Assembly: GCA_025934435.1 (NCBI GenBank)
Contig: JAICYB010000018.1
Location: 1-50,846 of the forward strand
Length of the DNA: 50,846 nt
DNA from: Actinomycetes bacterium
GTDB lineage: Bacteria > Actinomycetota > JAICYB01
Direction: 5' to 3'
In this document: one piece after another, positions 1 to 8,830 of the stretch
Layout of the letters: each line of letters starts with the position of its first letter
Numbering within the stretch: position 1 is the first letter of the stretch
The notes under the pieces: generated by a model
The model's input: the letters and a program-made list of their open reading frames with translations, nothing else
What the model was told of the DNA's origin: nothing
The model's database searches: none
Made by a program: the position numbers and the translations under genes

Positions 1-426
1 CGCGGCGTGCACGCTTGGTTCGACGGTGATCTGTGCTTCGTGCGCGAGCCGCTCGAAGCGCCGTGCGATCTCACGCTTTCGCGCGGCGTCACGGACGCAC
101 CCGAATGGGGACTTCGTTTGAAGGTCTCGGACGGCCACGACGCGGCGTGGCGCTGGCGCACCTTCGCGCCGGACGGAGCTCTCACCGTCCGCTCGCGTCG
201 TGCGGGCGATCGCGTTTCGACCACGGGCGGTACGAAGAAGGTGCACGACGTCCTCGTCGACGCGAAGATCCCGCGCGCGCTGCGCGATCTCGTCGGAGTG
301 ATCGCGAGCGACCAGAGCGTCGCCGTCGTCGGTCTCACGCACACTCCGCATCGCGCGGCCGTCGTCGTCGACGCTGAGCCCCTCGGATCGTCGTGGACGA
401 AAGCGGTGGTATGGAAGCCCCGGTAG
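1..426 (+). CDS. tilS: tRNA(Ile)-lysidine synthase TilS, C-terminal part (5' end outside window)
   Basis: The reading frame is open from the first base, so this is the 3' end of a gene that starts upstream. About 141 codons remain. The segment LTVRSRRAGDRVSTTGGTKK followed by VHDVLVDAKIPRALRD is the C-terminal substrate-binding domain of TilS, the enzyme that puts lysidine on the CAU anticodon of tRNA-Ile2 so that it reads AUA. The N-terminal PP-loop ATPase domain is not in the window. The gene overlaps the start of hpt by 16 bp, as in many actinobacteria and firmicutes where tilS-hpt-ftsH is a conserved cluster. The family call rests on the C-terminal domain plus this context. Confidence 0.88.
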   Translation, partial: RGVHAWFDGDLCFVREPLEAPCDLTLSRGVTDAPEWGLRLKVSDGHDAAWRWRTFAPDGALTVRSRRAGDRVSTTGGTKKVHDVLVDAKIPRALRDLVGVIASDQSVAVVGLTHTPHRAAVVVDAEPLGSSWTKAVVWKPR

Positions 427-956
427 GCCGTCTCGGAGACGTGGTCGTCTCCGCCGGCGACATCCAGGCGAAGATCGCCGAGCTCGGCGCCGAGATCACT
501 CGCGATTACGAGGGCCGCGCGCCCGTGCTCATCTGCGTGCTGAAAGGGGCGTCCGTGTTCCTCGCCGACCTCGCCCGGCACATCGATCTGCCGATCCGGT
601 TCGACTTCATGGCGATCTCGAGCTACGGATCGGCCACGAAGACCTCGGGCGTCGTCCGCATATTGAAAGACCTCGACCACGAGATCGAAGGTCAGGACGT
701 GATCGTCGTCGAGGACATCATCGATTCCGGGCTCACGCTGAACTACCTGCTCCGGTACCTGAAGGCGAGGCGGCCGGCGACGCTCGAGGTCTGCACGCTC
801 TTCTCCAAGGAGGGGCGGCAGCGAGCGAAGCTGAACGTCCGCTACGAAGGCTTTCGCATCGGGCCCGAGTTCGTCGTGGGCTACGGCCTCGACTACCAGG
901 AGCGCTACCGCAACCTTGCGTACCTCGCCGTCCTCGAGGACGGCCGCGGGCCGTAG
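411..956 (+). CDS. hpt: Hypoxanthine phosphoribosyltransferase
   Basis: This 181-residue protein has the type I PRTase fold. The PRPP-binding motif is VVEDIIDSGLTL, the pyrophosphate loop is in VLKGASVFLADL, and FVVGYGLDYQERYRNL is the typical C-terminal segment. It salvages hypoxanthine or guanine to IMP or GMP with PRPP. The ATG start was chosen because homologues begin shortly before the VVVSAGDIQAKIAEL helix; an in-frame GTG 18 bp upstream is possible. The start lies inside tilS, so translation is probably coupled. ftsH follows after 50 bp. Confidence 0.95.
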   Translation: MEAPVGRLGDVVVSAGDIQAKIAELGAEITRDYEGRAPVLICVLKGASVFLADLARHIDLPIRFDFMAISSYGSATKTSGVVRILKDLDHEIEGQDVIVVEDIIDSGLTLNYLLRYLKARRPATLEVCTLFSKEGRQRAKLNVRYEGFRIGPEFVVGYGLDYQERYRNLAYLAVLEDGRGP

Positions 957-1006
957 GCCGGGGGCCGCCGCCCGCAGGCGCAGGTCACGATAGGCTTGAC
1001 CGGCCC

Positions 1007-2950
1007 ATGATGCGCAGGCCTTCTAACCGCAAGCCCAACCCCGTGCGGCGCCGCCTCGGGCGCAACGCGATCATCTACCTGGTCGTGGCCGCCGCTGCGA
1101 TCCTGATCGTGGGCAATTTCGTCTCCAAGGGCACGCCCCCGACGAAGATCCGCTTCGACACCTTCATGTCGAAGGTCAACCACCACGACGTCAAGACGGC
1201 CGAGCTGTTCCTCCGCGATCAGCGCATCGAGGGCCGCCTGCGAAACGGCACCCGCTACCAGACCACCTACGCAGGCGACGGCGACACCCTGTCGCTCACG
1301 CTGACGAAGGACAAGGTGCACGTCACGGCCGACCCGCAGGGTCAGTCGCTCTTCTCGACGTTCCTGTCGAGCGTGTTGCCGTTGTTGCTGATCTTCGGGT
1401 TCCTGTTCTTCATCCTCACGCAGTCCCAAGGCGGCGGCTCACGCGTGATGAGCTTCGGACGCGCTAAACCGAAGCTCGTCACCAAGGAGAACCCGGTGGT
1501 GACGTTCGGCGACGTTGCCGGCCTGGACGAAGCCGTCGAGGAGATCGAAGAGATCAAGGAGTACCTGCAGAATCCGTCGCGCTTCCAGGCCATGGGCGCG
1601 AAGATCCCGAAAGGCCTCCTGCTGTTCGGCCCCCCGGGTACGGGCAAGACGCTCCTCGCGCGGGCCGTTGCCGGCGAAGCAGGTGTCCCGTTCTTCTCGA
1701 TCTCCGGGTCCGACTTCGTCGAGATGTTCGTCGGCGTCGGTGCGGCTCGTGTTCGGGACCTGTTCGAGCAGGCGAAAGCGCAGGCGCCCGCGATCGTGTT
1801 CGTCGACGAGATCGACGCCGTCGGCCGGCACCGCGGTGCGGGTCTCGGCGGCGGTCACGACGAACGCGAGCAGACCCTGAACCAGCTACTCGTCGAGATG
1901 GACGGCTTCGACTCGAAGACGGGCGTCGTCCTCATCGCCGCGACGAACCGTCCGGACATCCTCGACCCAGCGCTCCTTCGTCCCGGACGATTCGATCGCC
2001 AGATCGTCGTCGACCGTCCGGATCTCCGTGGGCGCGAAGCGATCCTGAACGTGCACGCGAAGGACAAACCACTGGCGAAGGATCTCGACCTCGCGGTCTT
2101 CGCGCGACGCACGCCGGGATTCACCGGTGCCGACCTCGCGAACATCGTCAACGAGGCCGCGCTCCTGACCGCGCGGCGCGACAAGAAAGAGATCTCGTCG
2201 TCCGAGATGGAAGAGGCCGTCGATCGCGTGATGGCGGGACCCGAGCACAAGTCGCGCCTCATCACGGCGTCGGAGAAGCGGATCATCGCCTACCACGAAG
2301 CGGGCCACGCGCTCGTCTCGCACCTGCTCCCGCACAGTCACCCCGTGCACAAGATCTCGATCATCCCGCGCGGCCGTGCGCTCGGATTCACGCTCACGCT
2401 CCCGACGGAAGACCGATACCTCGTCACCAAGGCCGAACTGATGGACGAGATCGCGATGATCTTCGGCGGACGCTCCGCTGAGGAGATCGTCTTCGGCGAC
2501 GTGACGACCGGCGCATCCGACGACATCGACAAGGCGTCGCGCATCGCGCGGCAGATGGTGTGCGAGTGGGGAATGAGCGAACTCGGTCCGATCGCGATGG
2601 GACACCGCGATGGGCAGCCGTTCCTCGGACGAGACATCCAGCACGTCCCCGACTATTCCGATCGCGTCGCCGCCGAGATCGACGACGAGGTGCGCAAGCT
2701 CGTCGAAGGCGGACACGAGCTCGCGAAAGCGACGCTCGTGAAGAACCGTCAGCAGCTGGACACGATCGTCGAGCGGCTGATGGAGGTCGAGACGATCGAG
2801 GCCGCGGAGCTCGAGCAACTGCTCGAAGGCGTGCCGGTGACGAAGGCGGAACGCGGTAAACTGCTGGAGCAACCGCGAGTGACCGGGCGCAAAGCGCCCA
2901 GCGGGCGGCGGCTCCAACCGAAGCCGAAGCCCGGTCTCTCGCCCGCGTAA
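1007..2950 (+). CDS. ftsH: ATP-dependent zinc metalloprotease FtsH
   Basis: This 647-residue membrane-anchored AAA+ protease degrades misfolded or regulatory membrane and cytosolic proteins. It has an N-terminal TM helix (about residues 19-41), a small extracytoplasmic domain, a second TM (about 115-138), and an AAA module with Walker A GPPGTGKT near residue 208 and Walker [12 protein letters not shown]. The M41 peptidase domain carries the zinc motif HEAGH at about 430-434 and [10 protein letters not shown], which supplies the third ligand region. All catalytic residues are present. ATG codons occur at 1007 and 1010. A TAGGCT hexamer 10 nt upstream may be a -10 box. The C-terminal tail is basic and Pro-rich. 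Confidence 0.97.
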   Translation: MMRRPSNRKPNPVRRRLGRNAIIYLVVAAAAILIVGNFVSKGTPPTKIRFDTFMSKVNHHDVKTAELFLRDQRIEGRLRNGTRYQTTYAGDGDTLSLTLTKDKVHVTADPQGQSLFSTFLSSVLPLLLIFGFLFFILTQSQGGGSRVMSFGRAKPKLVTKENPVVTFGDVAGLDEAVEEIEEIKEYLQNPSRFQAMGAKIPKGLLLFGPPGTGKTLLARAVAGEAGVPFFSISGSDFVEMFVGVGAARVRDLFEQAKAQAPAIVFVDEIDAVGRHRGAGLGGGHDEREQTLNQLLVEMDGFDSKTGVVLIAATNRPDILDPALLRPGRFDRQIVVDRPDLRGREAILNVHAKDKPLAKDLDLAVFARRTPGFTGADLANIVNEAALLTARRDKKEISSSEMEEAVDRVMAGPEHKSRLITASEKRIIAYHEAGHALVSHLLPHSHPVHKISIIPRGRALGFTLTLPTEDRYLVTKAELMDEIAMIFGGRSAEEIVFGDVTTGASDDIDKASRIARQMVCEWGMSELGPIAMGHRDGQPFLGRDIQHVPDYSDRVAAEIDDEVRKLVEGGHELAKATLVKNRQQLDTIVERLMEVETIEAAELEQLLEGVPVTKAERGKLLEQPRVTGRKAPSGRRLQPKPKPGLSPA

Positions 2951-2961
2951 GACACACACCT

Positions 2962-3621
2962 ATGGCGAAGATCGAGCTGAGTACGGGTACGCCTGCGGAA
3001 ATCGTTCATCCGCAGACGGGGCGTCCGAAGGCGGGCATCGTGCTCGTCCCGGACATCATGGGTTTGCGTCCGCTGTTCGAAGAGCACTGCGCGCGCATCA
3101 GCAAGGAATGGAAGGTCAGCGTCTGCGCGCCCGAGCTCTTCCCCGGCGGCGAGAAGTGGAACCTCGATCAGCGCATGAAGAAGGCGAAGACGCTGAAGGA
3201 CGAGGACAAGGTCGGTGACATCCTCGCCGCCGCGCAGCGCACGGGCTGCGACACGGTGCACGTGATCGGGTTCTGCATGGGCGGGATGTACGCGCTGAAG
3301 TCCGCGGCCGACGAGCGGTTCACGCGCTGCGTTTCGTTCTACGGGATGATCCGCGTGCCGAAGCAGTGGAAGAGCAAGACGCAAGCCGACCCGATCGATC
3401 TGCTCGGTGAAGGCGGCGCGTCCCAGTGCATGGAGATCATGGGGACGGAAGATCCGTACGTCTCCGTCCAGGACGGTAAGGACCTCGAAGCCCTCGGTGC
3501 GACCCTCGTCGTGTACAAGGGCGCCGAGCACGGGTTCGTCCATGACCCGGATCGTCCGGCGCACCGTCCGAAAGACGCGAAGGACGCGTGGGCGCGCGCC
3601 AAGAAATTCCTCGGCCTGTAG
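2962..3621 (+). CDS. Dienelactone hydrolase family protein
   Basis: This 219-residue alpha/beta hydrolase starts 11 bp after ftsH, so it is probably co-transcribed. The nucleophile elbow is VIGFCMGGMYAL, with Cys in place of Ser as in dienelactone hydrolases. The acid is likely the Asp of GTEDPYV and the base the His of AEHGFVHDP. Family members cleave dienelactones or related lactones and esters; the real substrate cannot be read from the sequence. There is no signal peptide, so it is cytoplasmic. No aromatic degradation genes are nearby, so a general hydrolase role is as likely as a catabolic one. Confidence 0.88.
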   Translation: MAKIELSTGTPAEIVHPQTGRPKAGIVLVPDIMGLRPLFEEHCARISKEWKVSVCAPELFPGGEKWNLDQRMKKAKTLKDEDKVGDILAAAQRTGCDTVHVIGFCMGGMYALKSAADERFTRCVSFYGMIRVPKQWKSKTQADPIDLLGEGGASQCMEIMGTEDPYVSVQDGKDLEALGATLVVYKGAEHGFVHDPDRPAHRPKDAKDAWARAKKFLGL

Positions 3622-3651
3622 CAGCGCGTTAGCCGGCCGAGGCAGGAAGGG

Positions 3652-4617
3652 ATGGGAGCTTCGATGGCTAGGCGTCTCGCCGCTGCGGCCTTCCTCATCG
3701 CGATCGTTGCCGCGCTTGCACCGTCGCCGTCCGCATCCGCGTCTTCACGCAAGGTCGGCATGCTCGGCACCGTGTACCGCCGCGGCGTCACGCCGCACGG
3801 CGTCACGACGGCCGACGTGCAAGCCGCGCGGCGTGGTCGGCTCATCTATCACGGCGGCCGGATCATGCCTCGGACGGTCGTCCATCCGATCTTCTGGTCG
3901 GACGCCGGCCATCCGTTCCCGGCGGGCTACGAAACAGGTGTCAGCCAGTACTTCACCGATATCGCCGCGGACAGCGGTCGGCACACGAACGTGTATTCCG
4001 TCGCGACGCAGTACTTCGATAAGAAGCGCAGCGGACGGATCCGCAACCGCGTCGCCTACGACGTCACCTACAGCGGAACGCCGATCGATGTGACGTCGCC
4101 GTTCAACAACGGATGTCCGGTCGTAGCGACGTACACCGCGTGCGTCACGGACGGACAGGTGCGGAGTGTCGTCCGAACCGTCGCTCTGACACGGGGCCTG
4201 ACCGACATCTACTTCGTCTTCCTTCCCGAGGGCGTCGATACCTGCGCCGGCCGGTTCGATTGCGCGCACAACATCTTCTGCGCGTATCACTCCGCCGTTC
4301 ACGTCCGTTCGGGGTGGATCGTCTACACGAATCAGCCGTTCGGGAACGTGAGCGGCTGCCAAACGACCCATGCTCCGAACGACCCGAACGTCGACGACGT
4401 CGTAAGCCTCGTCAGCCATGAGCACAACGAGGCGATCACCGATCCTCTTGGCACGGGGTGGTACACGGCGAACGGCGCGGAGAACGGGGACAAGTGCAAC
4501 TTCACCTTCGGCGCCCTCGTTGCGCCCGAGGCCAACCAGGTCATCAACGGGCGTGACTACTACCTGCAGGAGGAGTGGAGCAACCACGTCCCCCGCGGGT
4601 GCCAGCAGCATCGCTGA
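3652..4617 (+). CDS. Secreted EXORDIUM/PHI-1-like protein with HExxE motif
   Basis: This 321-residue protein has a Sec signal peptide: Arg-rich start, hydrophobic stretch AAAAFLIAIVAALA, and a cut likely after ASA near residue 30. An in-frame ATG four codons in (MARRLAAAAF) could be the true start. The middle has YHGGRIMPRTVVHPIFW and YETGVSQYFTDIAADSG. The C-terminal part reads SHEHNEAITDPLGTGWY, then ENGDKC, then YYLQEEWS and a final Cys pair. The spacing HExxE-TDP-WY-GDxC-Q-WS resembles plant EXORDIUM/phosphate-induced-1 proteins and their bacterial relatives. A metallopeptidase-like role is possible through His256, Glu257 and Glu260, but unproven. It is not part of the syntenic core. Confidence 0.7.
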   Translation: MGASMARRLAAAAFLIAIVAALAPSPSASASSRKVGMLGTVYRRGVTPHGVTTADVQAARRGRLIYHGGRIMPRTVVHPIFWSDAGHPFPAGYETGVSQYFTDIAADSGRHTNVYSVATQYFDKKRSGRIRNRVAYDVTYSGTPIDVTSPFNNGCPVVATYTACVTDGQVRSVVRTVALTRGLTDIYFVFLPEGVDTCAGRFDCAHNIFCAYHSAVHVRSGWIVYTNQPFGNVSGCQTTHAPNDPNVDDVVSLVSHEHNEAITDPLGTGWYTANGAENGDKCNFTFGALVAPEANQVINGRDYYLQEEWSNHVPRGCQQHR

Positions 4618-4679
4618 GTCTTCTTTGCATCGCGGGTCCCGACCCGTAATCCTTGTGGGCTCCACCCACAGCGCCCCAT

Positions 4680-6728
4680 ATGGACCGCAGCGACTCGCCG
4701 CAAACCATAGGTCGTGCCCTCGATGAGTTCGAGGCTGCCCTTTTCGTGGGTCGCGGGGCGGAACTCCGCGCGTTCGGTGCGTGGCTCGACGATCGCGAGA
4801 CACCGGTCCTCAACGTCCACGGACGCGGCGGCATCGGGAAGTCGACGCTGCTGCGGGCCTTCCGGCGGGACGCGCGCGAGCAGCAGCGTCGCGTCCTGCA
4901 CGTCGATCTCGACGCGATCGAGGGATCGCCGCAAGGCTTCTGGGCGGCGCTCGCACCGGGGGTCGGCGACCCGCTCGCCTACGCGGAACAGGAGCGTGCG
5001 CTCATCCTGATCGACTCCTACGCCCGGTTCCCGTGGCTCGCATCGTTCCTGCAGGACGAACTCCTGACGCCGCTCAGCGCGGGCAAGGTCGTGGTCGCGG
5101 GTCGTGCGCCGCTCGGTCCGGACTGGCGTCCGTGGCGCGCGCTGATACAGAGCATGCCCATCGACGTCCTCGCGCCGAGTGACGCGCGACGTTACCTGCT
5201 GCGTCGCGGTGTGACGCACCGGCCGCTGATCGACGCGATCCTGCGCACGGCGGCCGGGCTGCCGCTCGCCTTGTCACTCGCCGCCGACATCGTGCTCGAG
5301 CTCGGCGCCGTCGATCTGTCCACGGCGACGGAATGGCATCTCGCCGTGCGATCGCTCGTGGAGCACCTGATGCACGAGGTGGCCGACCCCGATCTGGCGC
5401 GGCTGCTCGAAGCGTGCGCCGTGGTGCATCACTTCGACGAACCGACGCTCGCTGCGATGACCGGCGTCGACGATGTGTCCGATGCGTTCGCGCGCCTGTG
5501 TTCGTTGTCCGTCGTTCGGGCCGGACAGCACGGGCTCTCGCTCCACAACGATGTGCGCAACGCGATCGCCGACGATCTGCGCTGGCGCAATTCCGACACC
5601 TACGCGGCGCTCCGCGAGCGCGCGCTCGAGTACCTGCGTCATCGCATGGTGGACGCAACACCGGCGGAGCGTCACTGGCTTTCGACGGAGCGCATGTTCC
5701 TCTGGGAGAACGCGTTCCTGCACTCGCTCTTGTTCCAGCGCACGGGTGGGAGCGACGTCGCGGTGACGCTCGGCGGCCCGGACGACGCGAAGGACGCCGT
5801 ACTGCTCGAACGCCGTTACCAGGACGAGGTGCTGCCGCAGCAAGCTCGTGTGCGATGGCAACGTGGCTACTCGCTCGAGCAGATGCTCGAATGGTTGTCG
5901 CGCGGCTTGCAGCTCGACGGCGCGCGTGTGGTGCTCGCCCACGACGTTCGCGGACGACTCACCGGCTACAACCTCGTCCTCCCGATCTATCGCGCGTCGT
6001 GCGATCTCCTCGCCGAAGATCCGGTGCATCGTCCGGTCATCGCGAAACTCGGCGAGCTCGGCATCGAGTGTCCCGACCGTCCGGACGAAGCCGCCGGGTA
6101 CTACCTCGTCCGGATGTGTGTCCTCGATGACGAAGCGGAAGCGACGAACGCCGCGCTCGTCTCGGACACCCTCGGCCTTCTTGCTCGCGAAGCCGTCTAC
6201 CTCAGCGTGGCGGCGCTGCCCCTTCATCGTGCCGTGCTCGAGACGCTTCGGTTCGAACGCATCGAGGGTGCGTCGGCGACGCATTGGCTTCCCGATCATC
6301 CCTTCGACGGCTACATCCTCGACCTCCGGCGCGTGGGCTTCGAAGCGTGGATCGACGCGCTGATGCGAGGCCGCGAGATCGTCGCCCGTCCGGACGCCGA
6401 TTCTCTCGACCGTGAGCTCACCGAACTGCTCCCGGTTCTCGAGGACGATGCCGCCGTCGGCGCTTCGTCCCTCGCGAAGATCGCCGGAGACGCGGACGCC
6501 GTCCGTCGTCTGCTTCGGGGCACGATGACGTCGCTCCGTCGTTCGACGGCGTCCGACCTCGACCTCGCGCTCCGAGCGGTGGAGCTCGCCTATCTCGACC
6601 GGGCGGCGCCGCACGAGCGGCTCGCCGAGCGCCTGTCCGTCTCGCGCTCGACCTTCTACCGCCTCCTGCGCCGGGGCACGCGCGCGCTGGCCGAAGCGCT
6701 CAGCCGGGGGCCGGACTTCTCGCCGTAG
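4680..6728 (+). CDS. STAND-type NTPase with C-terminal helix-turn-helix
   Basis: This 682-residue cytoplasmic protein begins with FVGRGAELRAF, the usual lead-in of AAA_16/NB-ARC-like modules. Walker A is GRGGIGKSTL (about residue 45), a Walker B-like strand RALILIDSY follows, and the conserved AAGLPLALSLAADI comes after. A middle region of about 300 residues matches nothing I recognise; part of it (near VAALPLHRAVLETLRFERI) has a GNAT-like look. The last 60 residues contain LAERLSVSRSTFYRLLRRG, a clear HTH. It is therefore likely a signal-responsive ATPase regulator of the MalT/AfsR style in reverse use. ATG was preferred over an upstream in-frame TTG at 4653. Confidence 0.72.
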   Translation: MDRSDSPQTIGRALDEFEAALFVGRGAELRAFGAWLDDRETPVLNVHGRGGIGKSTLLRAFRRDAREQQRRVLHVDLDAIEGSPQGFWAALAPGVGDPLAYAEQERALILIDSYARFPWLASFLQDELLTPLSAGKVVVAGRAPLGPDWRPWRALIQSMPIDVLAPSDARRYLLRRGVTHRPLIDAILRTAAGLPLALSLAADIVLELGAVDLSTATEWHLAVRSLVEHLMHEVADPDLARLLEACAVVHHFDEPTLAAMTGVDDVSDAFARLCSLSVVRAGQHGLSLHNDVRNAIADDLRWRNSDTYAALRERALEYLRHRMVDATPAERHWLSTERMFLWENAFLHSLLFQRTGGSDVAVTLGGPDDAKDAVLLERRYQDEVLPQQARVRWQRGYSLEQMLEWLSRGLQLDGARVVLAHDVRGRLTGYNLVLPIYRASCDLLAEDPVHRPVIAKLGELGIECPDRPDEAAGYYLVRMCVLDDEAEATNAALVSDTLGLLAREAVYLSVAALPLHRAVLETLRFERIEGASATHWLPDHPFDGYILDLRRVGFEAWIDALMRGREIVARPDADSLDRELTELLPVLEDDAAVGASSLAKIAGDADAVRRLLRGTMTSLRRSTASDLDLALRAVELAYLDRAAPHERLAERLSVSRSTFYRLLRRGTRALAEALSRGPDFSP

Positions 6729-6784
6729 TCGAGACCCGCGTGGGACGGCGCCTGACACGCCGGGTGCGCCACCATGCGGACGTG

Positions 6785-7066
6785 ATGGGTGAGGGCTCGG
6801 TCCGCAGCGCCGAATTGTTGTCGCGCCTGCTTCGCTACGGCGACGGCCCGACGCACCGGCGGCTTGCCGCCGAGGTGGCCGGCGGCGACGGCGCGCTGGC
6901 GCAGATGCTCGCCGAGACGGTGCGTTTCGACGAGGACCCGGAGCTGCGGGTGCGATGCCTCGCGGTGCTCGGACAGGCCCTCGACGGCGCGGATATGGCC
7001 GTTGGCCTGGCCGTTCTCGGCGCACTGTTCGGGCCCACAGGATCTGAGACGGTCCTGGGACTGTAG
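6785..7066 (+). CDS. Small alpha-helical protein of unknown function
   Basis: This 93-residue reading frame shows the strong G/C third-position bias of real genes here and no other frame competes. The protein is Ala/Leu-rich with repeated helical segments (AELLSRLLRYG, LAQMLAETVRF, LRVRCLAVLGQAL), which could form one or two HEAT-like hairpins. I do not recognise a family. An in-frame GTG at 6740 would add 15 residues. It follows the STAND gene by 56 bp on the same strand and is closed by a strong hairpin, so it probably ends that transcription unit. Confidence 0.5.
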   Translation: MGEGSVRSAELLSRLLRYGDGPTHRRLAAEVAGGDGALAQMLAETVRFDEDPELRVRCLAVLGQALDGADMAVGLAVLGALFGPTGSETVLGL

Positions 7067-7116
7067 GTGGAACTGCTCCGGGCCGACACTCAGGTCGTAC
7101 TACGACGAACCTTCTG

Positions 7117-7173
7117 ATGCTGTGGGTGGGATGGGGATTGATGGCCGGAGCGCGGCGCTCCGGCCATCAGCAT
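7117..7173 (+). terminator. Large nested hairpin, probable terminator or structured RNA
   Basis: A perfect 14-bp inverted repeat (left arm 7140-7153, right arm 7155-7168) has only one unpaired central base. It sits within a further arm pair, ATGCTG at 7117-7122 and CAGCAT at 7168-7173. A G-rich bulge (GGGTGGGATGGGG) lies in the left side. Only a short T-rich stretch (CATTTCTAG) follows, so it is not a textbook intrinsic terminator. It lies between the small unknown gene and folP in an otherwise empty 150-bp gap. Confidence 0.55.
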
Positions 7174-7205
7174 TTCTAGGGCCCTTCAGAGCTCGCCACG
7201 CCCCT

Positions 7206-7211
7206 TACGAT
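7206..7211 (+). promoter_or_regulatory. -10 box of folP (leaderless)
   Basis: TACGAT ends 6 nt before the TTG start codon of folP, so the expected transcription start falls on the start codon. No Shine-Dalgarno sequence is present. Confidence 0.5.
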
Positions 7212-7217
7212 TGACCC

Positions 7218-8006
7218 TTGGGCGATCTTGGATCTCGTGGGCGGACGGCCGTCATGGGCGTCCTCAATGTGACGCCGGATTCTTTCTCGGACGGCGGACG
7301 ATACGCGTCGGTGCGCGCCGCGACCGACCGTGCGCGCCGGATGGTCGACGAGGGCGCCGACCTGATCGATGTGGGGGGCGAGTCGACGCGTCCCGGCGCC
7401 GCCGATGTCGCCGTCGACGAAGAGCTCGCCCGGACGGTCCCGGTCATCGAGCAGATCTCCTCGCTCGGCGTGACGATCTCGATCGACACCCGCAAGGCGA
7501 CCGTCGCGAAGGCCGCGCTCGACGCCGGTGCCTCCATCGTGAATGACGTCTCCGCTGGGACCTACGACGACGCGATGCTGCCGCTCGTGGCCGACCGCGG
7601 CGTCGGGGTCGTCCTCATGCACATGCGGGGTGACCCCCGGACCATGGACTCCCTCGCCACCTACGACGACGTCGTCGCCGACGTGCGTGCGGAGCTTGCC
7701 GAGCGGATCCAGGCCGCGCGGGCGTCCGGGGCTTCGTCCATCTCGATCGACCCCGGGCTCGGGTTCGCGAAGACGGCAGACCAGTCGACCGAGCTCGTCC
7801 GGCGGATCGGCGAGTTCGCTTCGCTCGACTGCCCGGTGGTCGTCGGGCCCTCGCGGAAGAGATTCATCGGCGGCGAGCCCGGCGAGCGGCTCGAAGGCAC
7901 GCTCGCCGTCGTCGCGTGGTGCGCGATGCACGGCGTCGACGTGGTGCGCGTCCACGATGTGCTCCAGGCGCGTCGCGTCGTAGACATGGTCGGGAGGTTG
8001 TCGTGA
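7218..8006 (+). CDS. folP: Dihydropteroate synthase
   Basis: This 262-residue TIM-barrel enzyme joins 6-hydroxymethyl-dihydropterin pyrophosphate and p-aminobenzoate to give dihydropteroate. Seen motifs are GVLNVTPDSFSDGG, DVGGESTRPGA, SIDPGLGFAKT and GPSRKRFIG, the full set expected for an active, sulfonamide-target enzyme. The TTG start is supported by a -10-like hexamer placed for leaderless transcription. It heads the folate operon; the next gene starts inside its stop codon. The folE gene that usually precedes folP in actinobacteria is not here. Confidence 0.96.
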   Translation: MGDLGSRGRTAVMGVLNVTPDSFSDGGRYASVRAATDRARRMVDEGADLIDVGGESTRPGAADVAVDEELARTVPVIEQISSLGVTISIDTRKATVAKAALDAGASIVNDVSAGTYDDAMLPLVADRGVGVVLMHMRGDPRTMDSLATYDDVVADVRAELAERIQAARASGASSISIDPGLGFAKTADQSTELVRRIGEFASLDCPVVVGPSRKRFIGGEPGERLEGTLAVVAWCAMHGVDVVRVHDVLQARRVVDMVGRLS

Positions 8007-8830
8007 CGCTCTTCAACGACAAGCTCTTCGATGAAGGTGAGCAGCTGTTCGAGCTGAATCCGTCGAAGCTCCAGTGCTACCTCGATTGTCCGCGGCAGTA
8101 CCGGTTCCGGTATGTCGATCGGCGGCCGGAGCGACGCCAGTTCGGACCGACGGCGCTGGGGCGAAGCGTCCACAAGGCCTTGCGCGATTTCTACGCGCTC
8201 GATCCGTCGGAGCGAACGGTGGACGCCCTCGTACGTGCGCTTCGGCGCTCGTGGGACCGCGCCGGCTACCGGTCCGTGAAGGAAGCCGAGGACGCGTACA
8301 CACGCGCTGAGGACATGCTCCGCCGCTACCACGCCGGAACCGATCCGAAGCGAGCTCGCGTGGTCGCACTCGAGTCGAAGTTCTCGCACGCGCGCTCGTC
8401 CGAAGGACTGCTCATCACCGGACGCGTGGACCGCATCGATATCGACGAAGGCCAGTACGTGATCGTCGACTACAAGACGGGACGTTTCGGGGAAGACCAA
8501 CACAAGCTGGACGAATCCCTCCCGCTCACCCTCTACGCGATCGCCGTGTCGGCGATGATGGGTCGTCCGGTGTCGCGGATCGCGATCGAGCATCTCAGCA
8601 GCGGACGACGAGCTGAGACCTGGCGCGACCGTGACCGGCAGGCGAGCGACTGGCGGAAGCTGAACGTCGTTTCGAAACAGATGCGCGACACCGCTCAGTT
8701 CCCGCCGAAGCCGAGCTCGCTCTGCCGCTGGTGCGACTACCTGGTGGCGTGTCCGGAAGGACGCGCGTCGGTGCGCGTGCAGAACGAGGCGCCGATCGAT
8801 GCGCCGCTGCCGATCGAAGAGCCGCTATGA
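8003..8830 (+). CDS. RecB-like PD-(D/E)XK nuclease with Fe-S cysteines
   Basis: This 275-residue protein starts with GTG overlapping the folP stop (GTGA). Near the N-terminus is SKLQCYLDCPRQYRFRYV, and the core has ITGRVDRID and VIVDYKTGRF, the D...(D)xK motifs of the RecB/AddB/Cas4 nuclease family. The C-terminus has CRWCDYLVAC. One N-terminal Cys plus this CxxCx5C is the pattern that binds a [4Fe-4S] cluster in AddB- and Cas4-type nucleases. There is no helicase domain. The DNA-repair role is inferred. Its place inside a folate operon is odd, but the overlapping start and stop codons show it is co-expressed. Confidence 0.85.
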   Translation: MTLFNDKLFDEGEQLFELNPSKLQCYLDCPRQYRFRYVDRRPERRQFGPTALGRSVHKALRDFYALDPSERTVDALVRALRRSWDRAGYRSVKEAEDAYTRAEDMLRRYHAGTDPKRARVVALESKFSHARSSEGLLITGRVDRIDIDEGQYVIVDYKTGRFGEDQHKLDESLPLTLYAIAVSAMMGRPVSRIAIEHLSSGRRAETWRDRDRQASDWRKLNVVSKQMRDTAQFPPKPSSLCRWCDYLVACPEGRASVRVQNEAPIDAPLPIEEPL

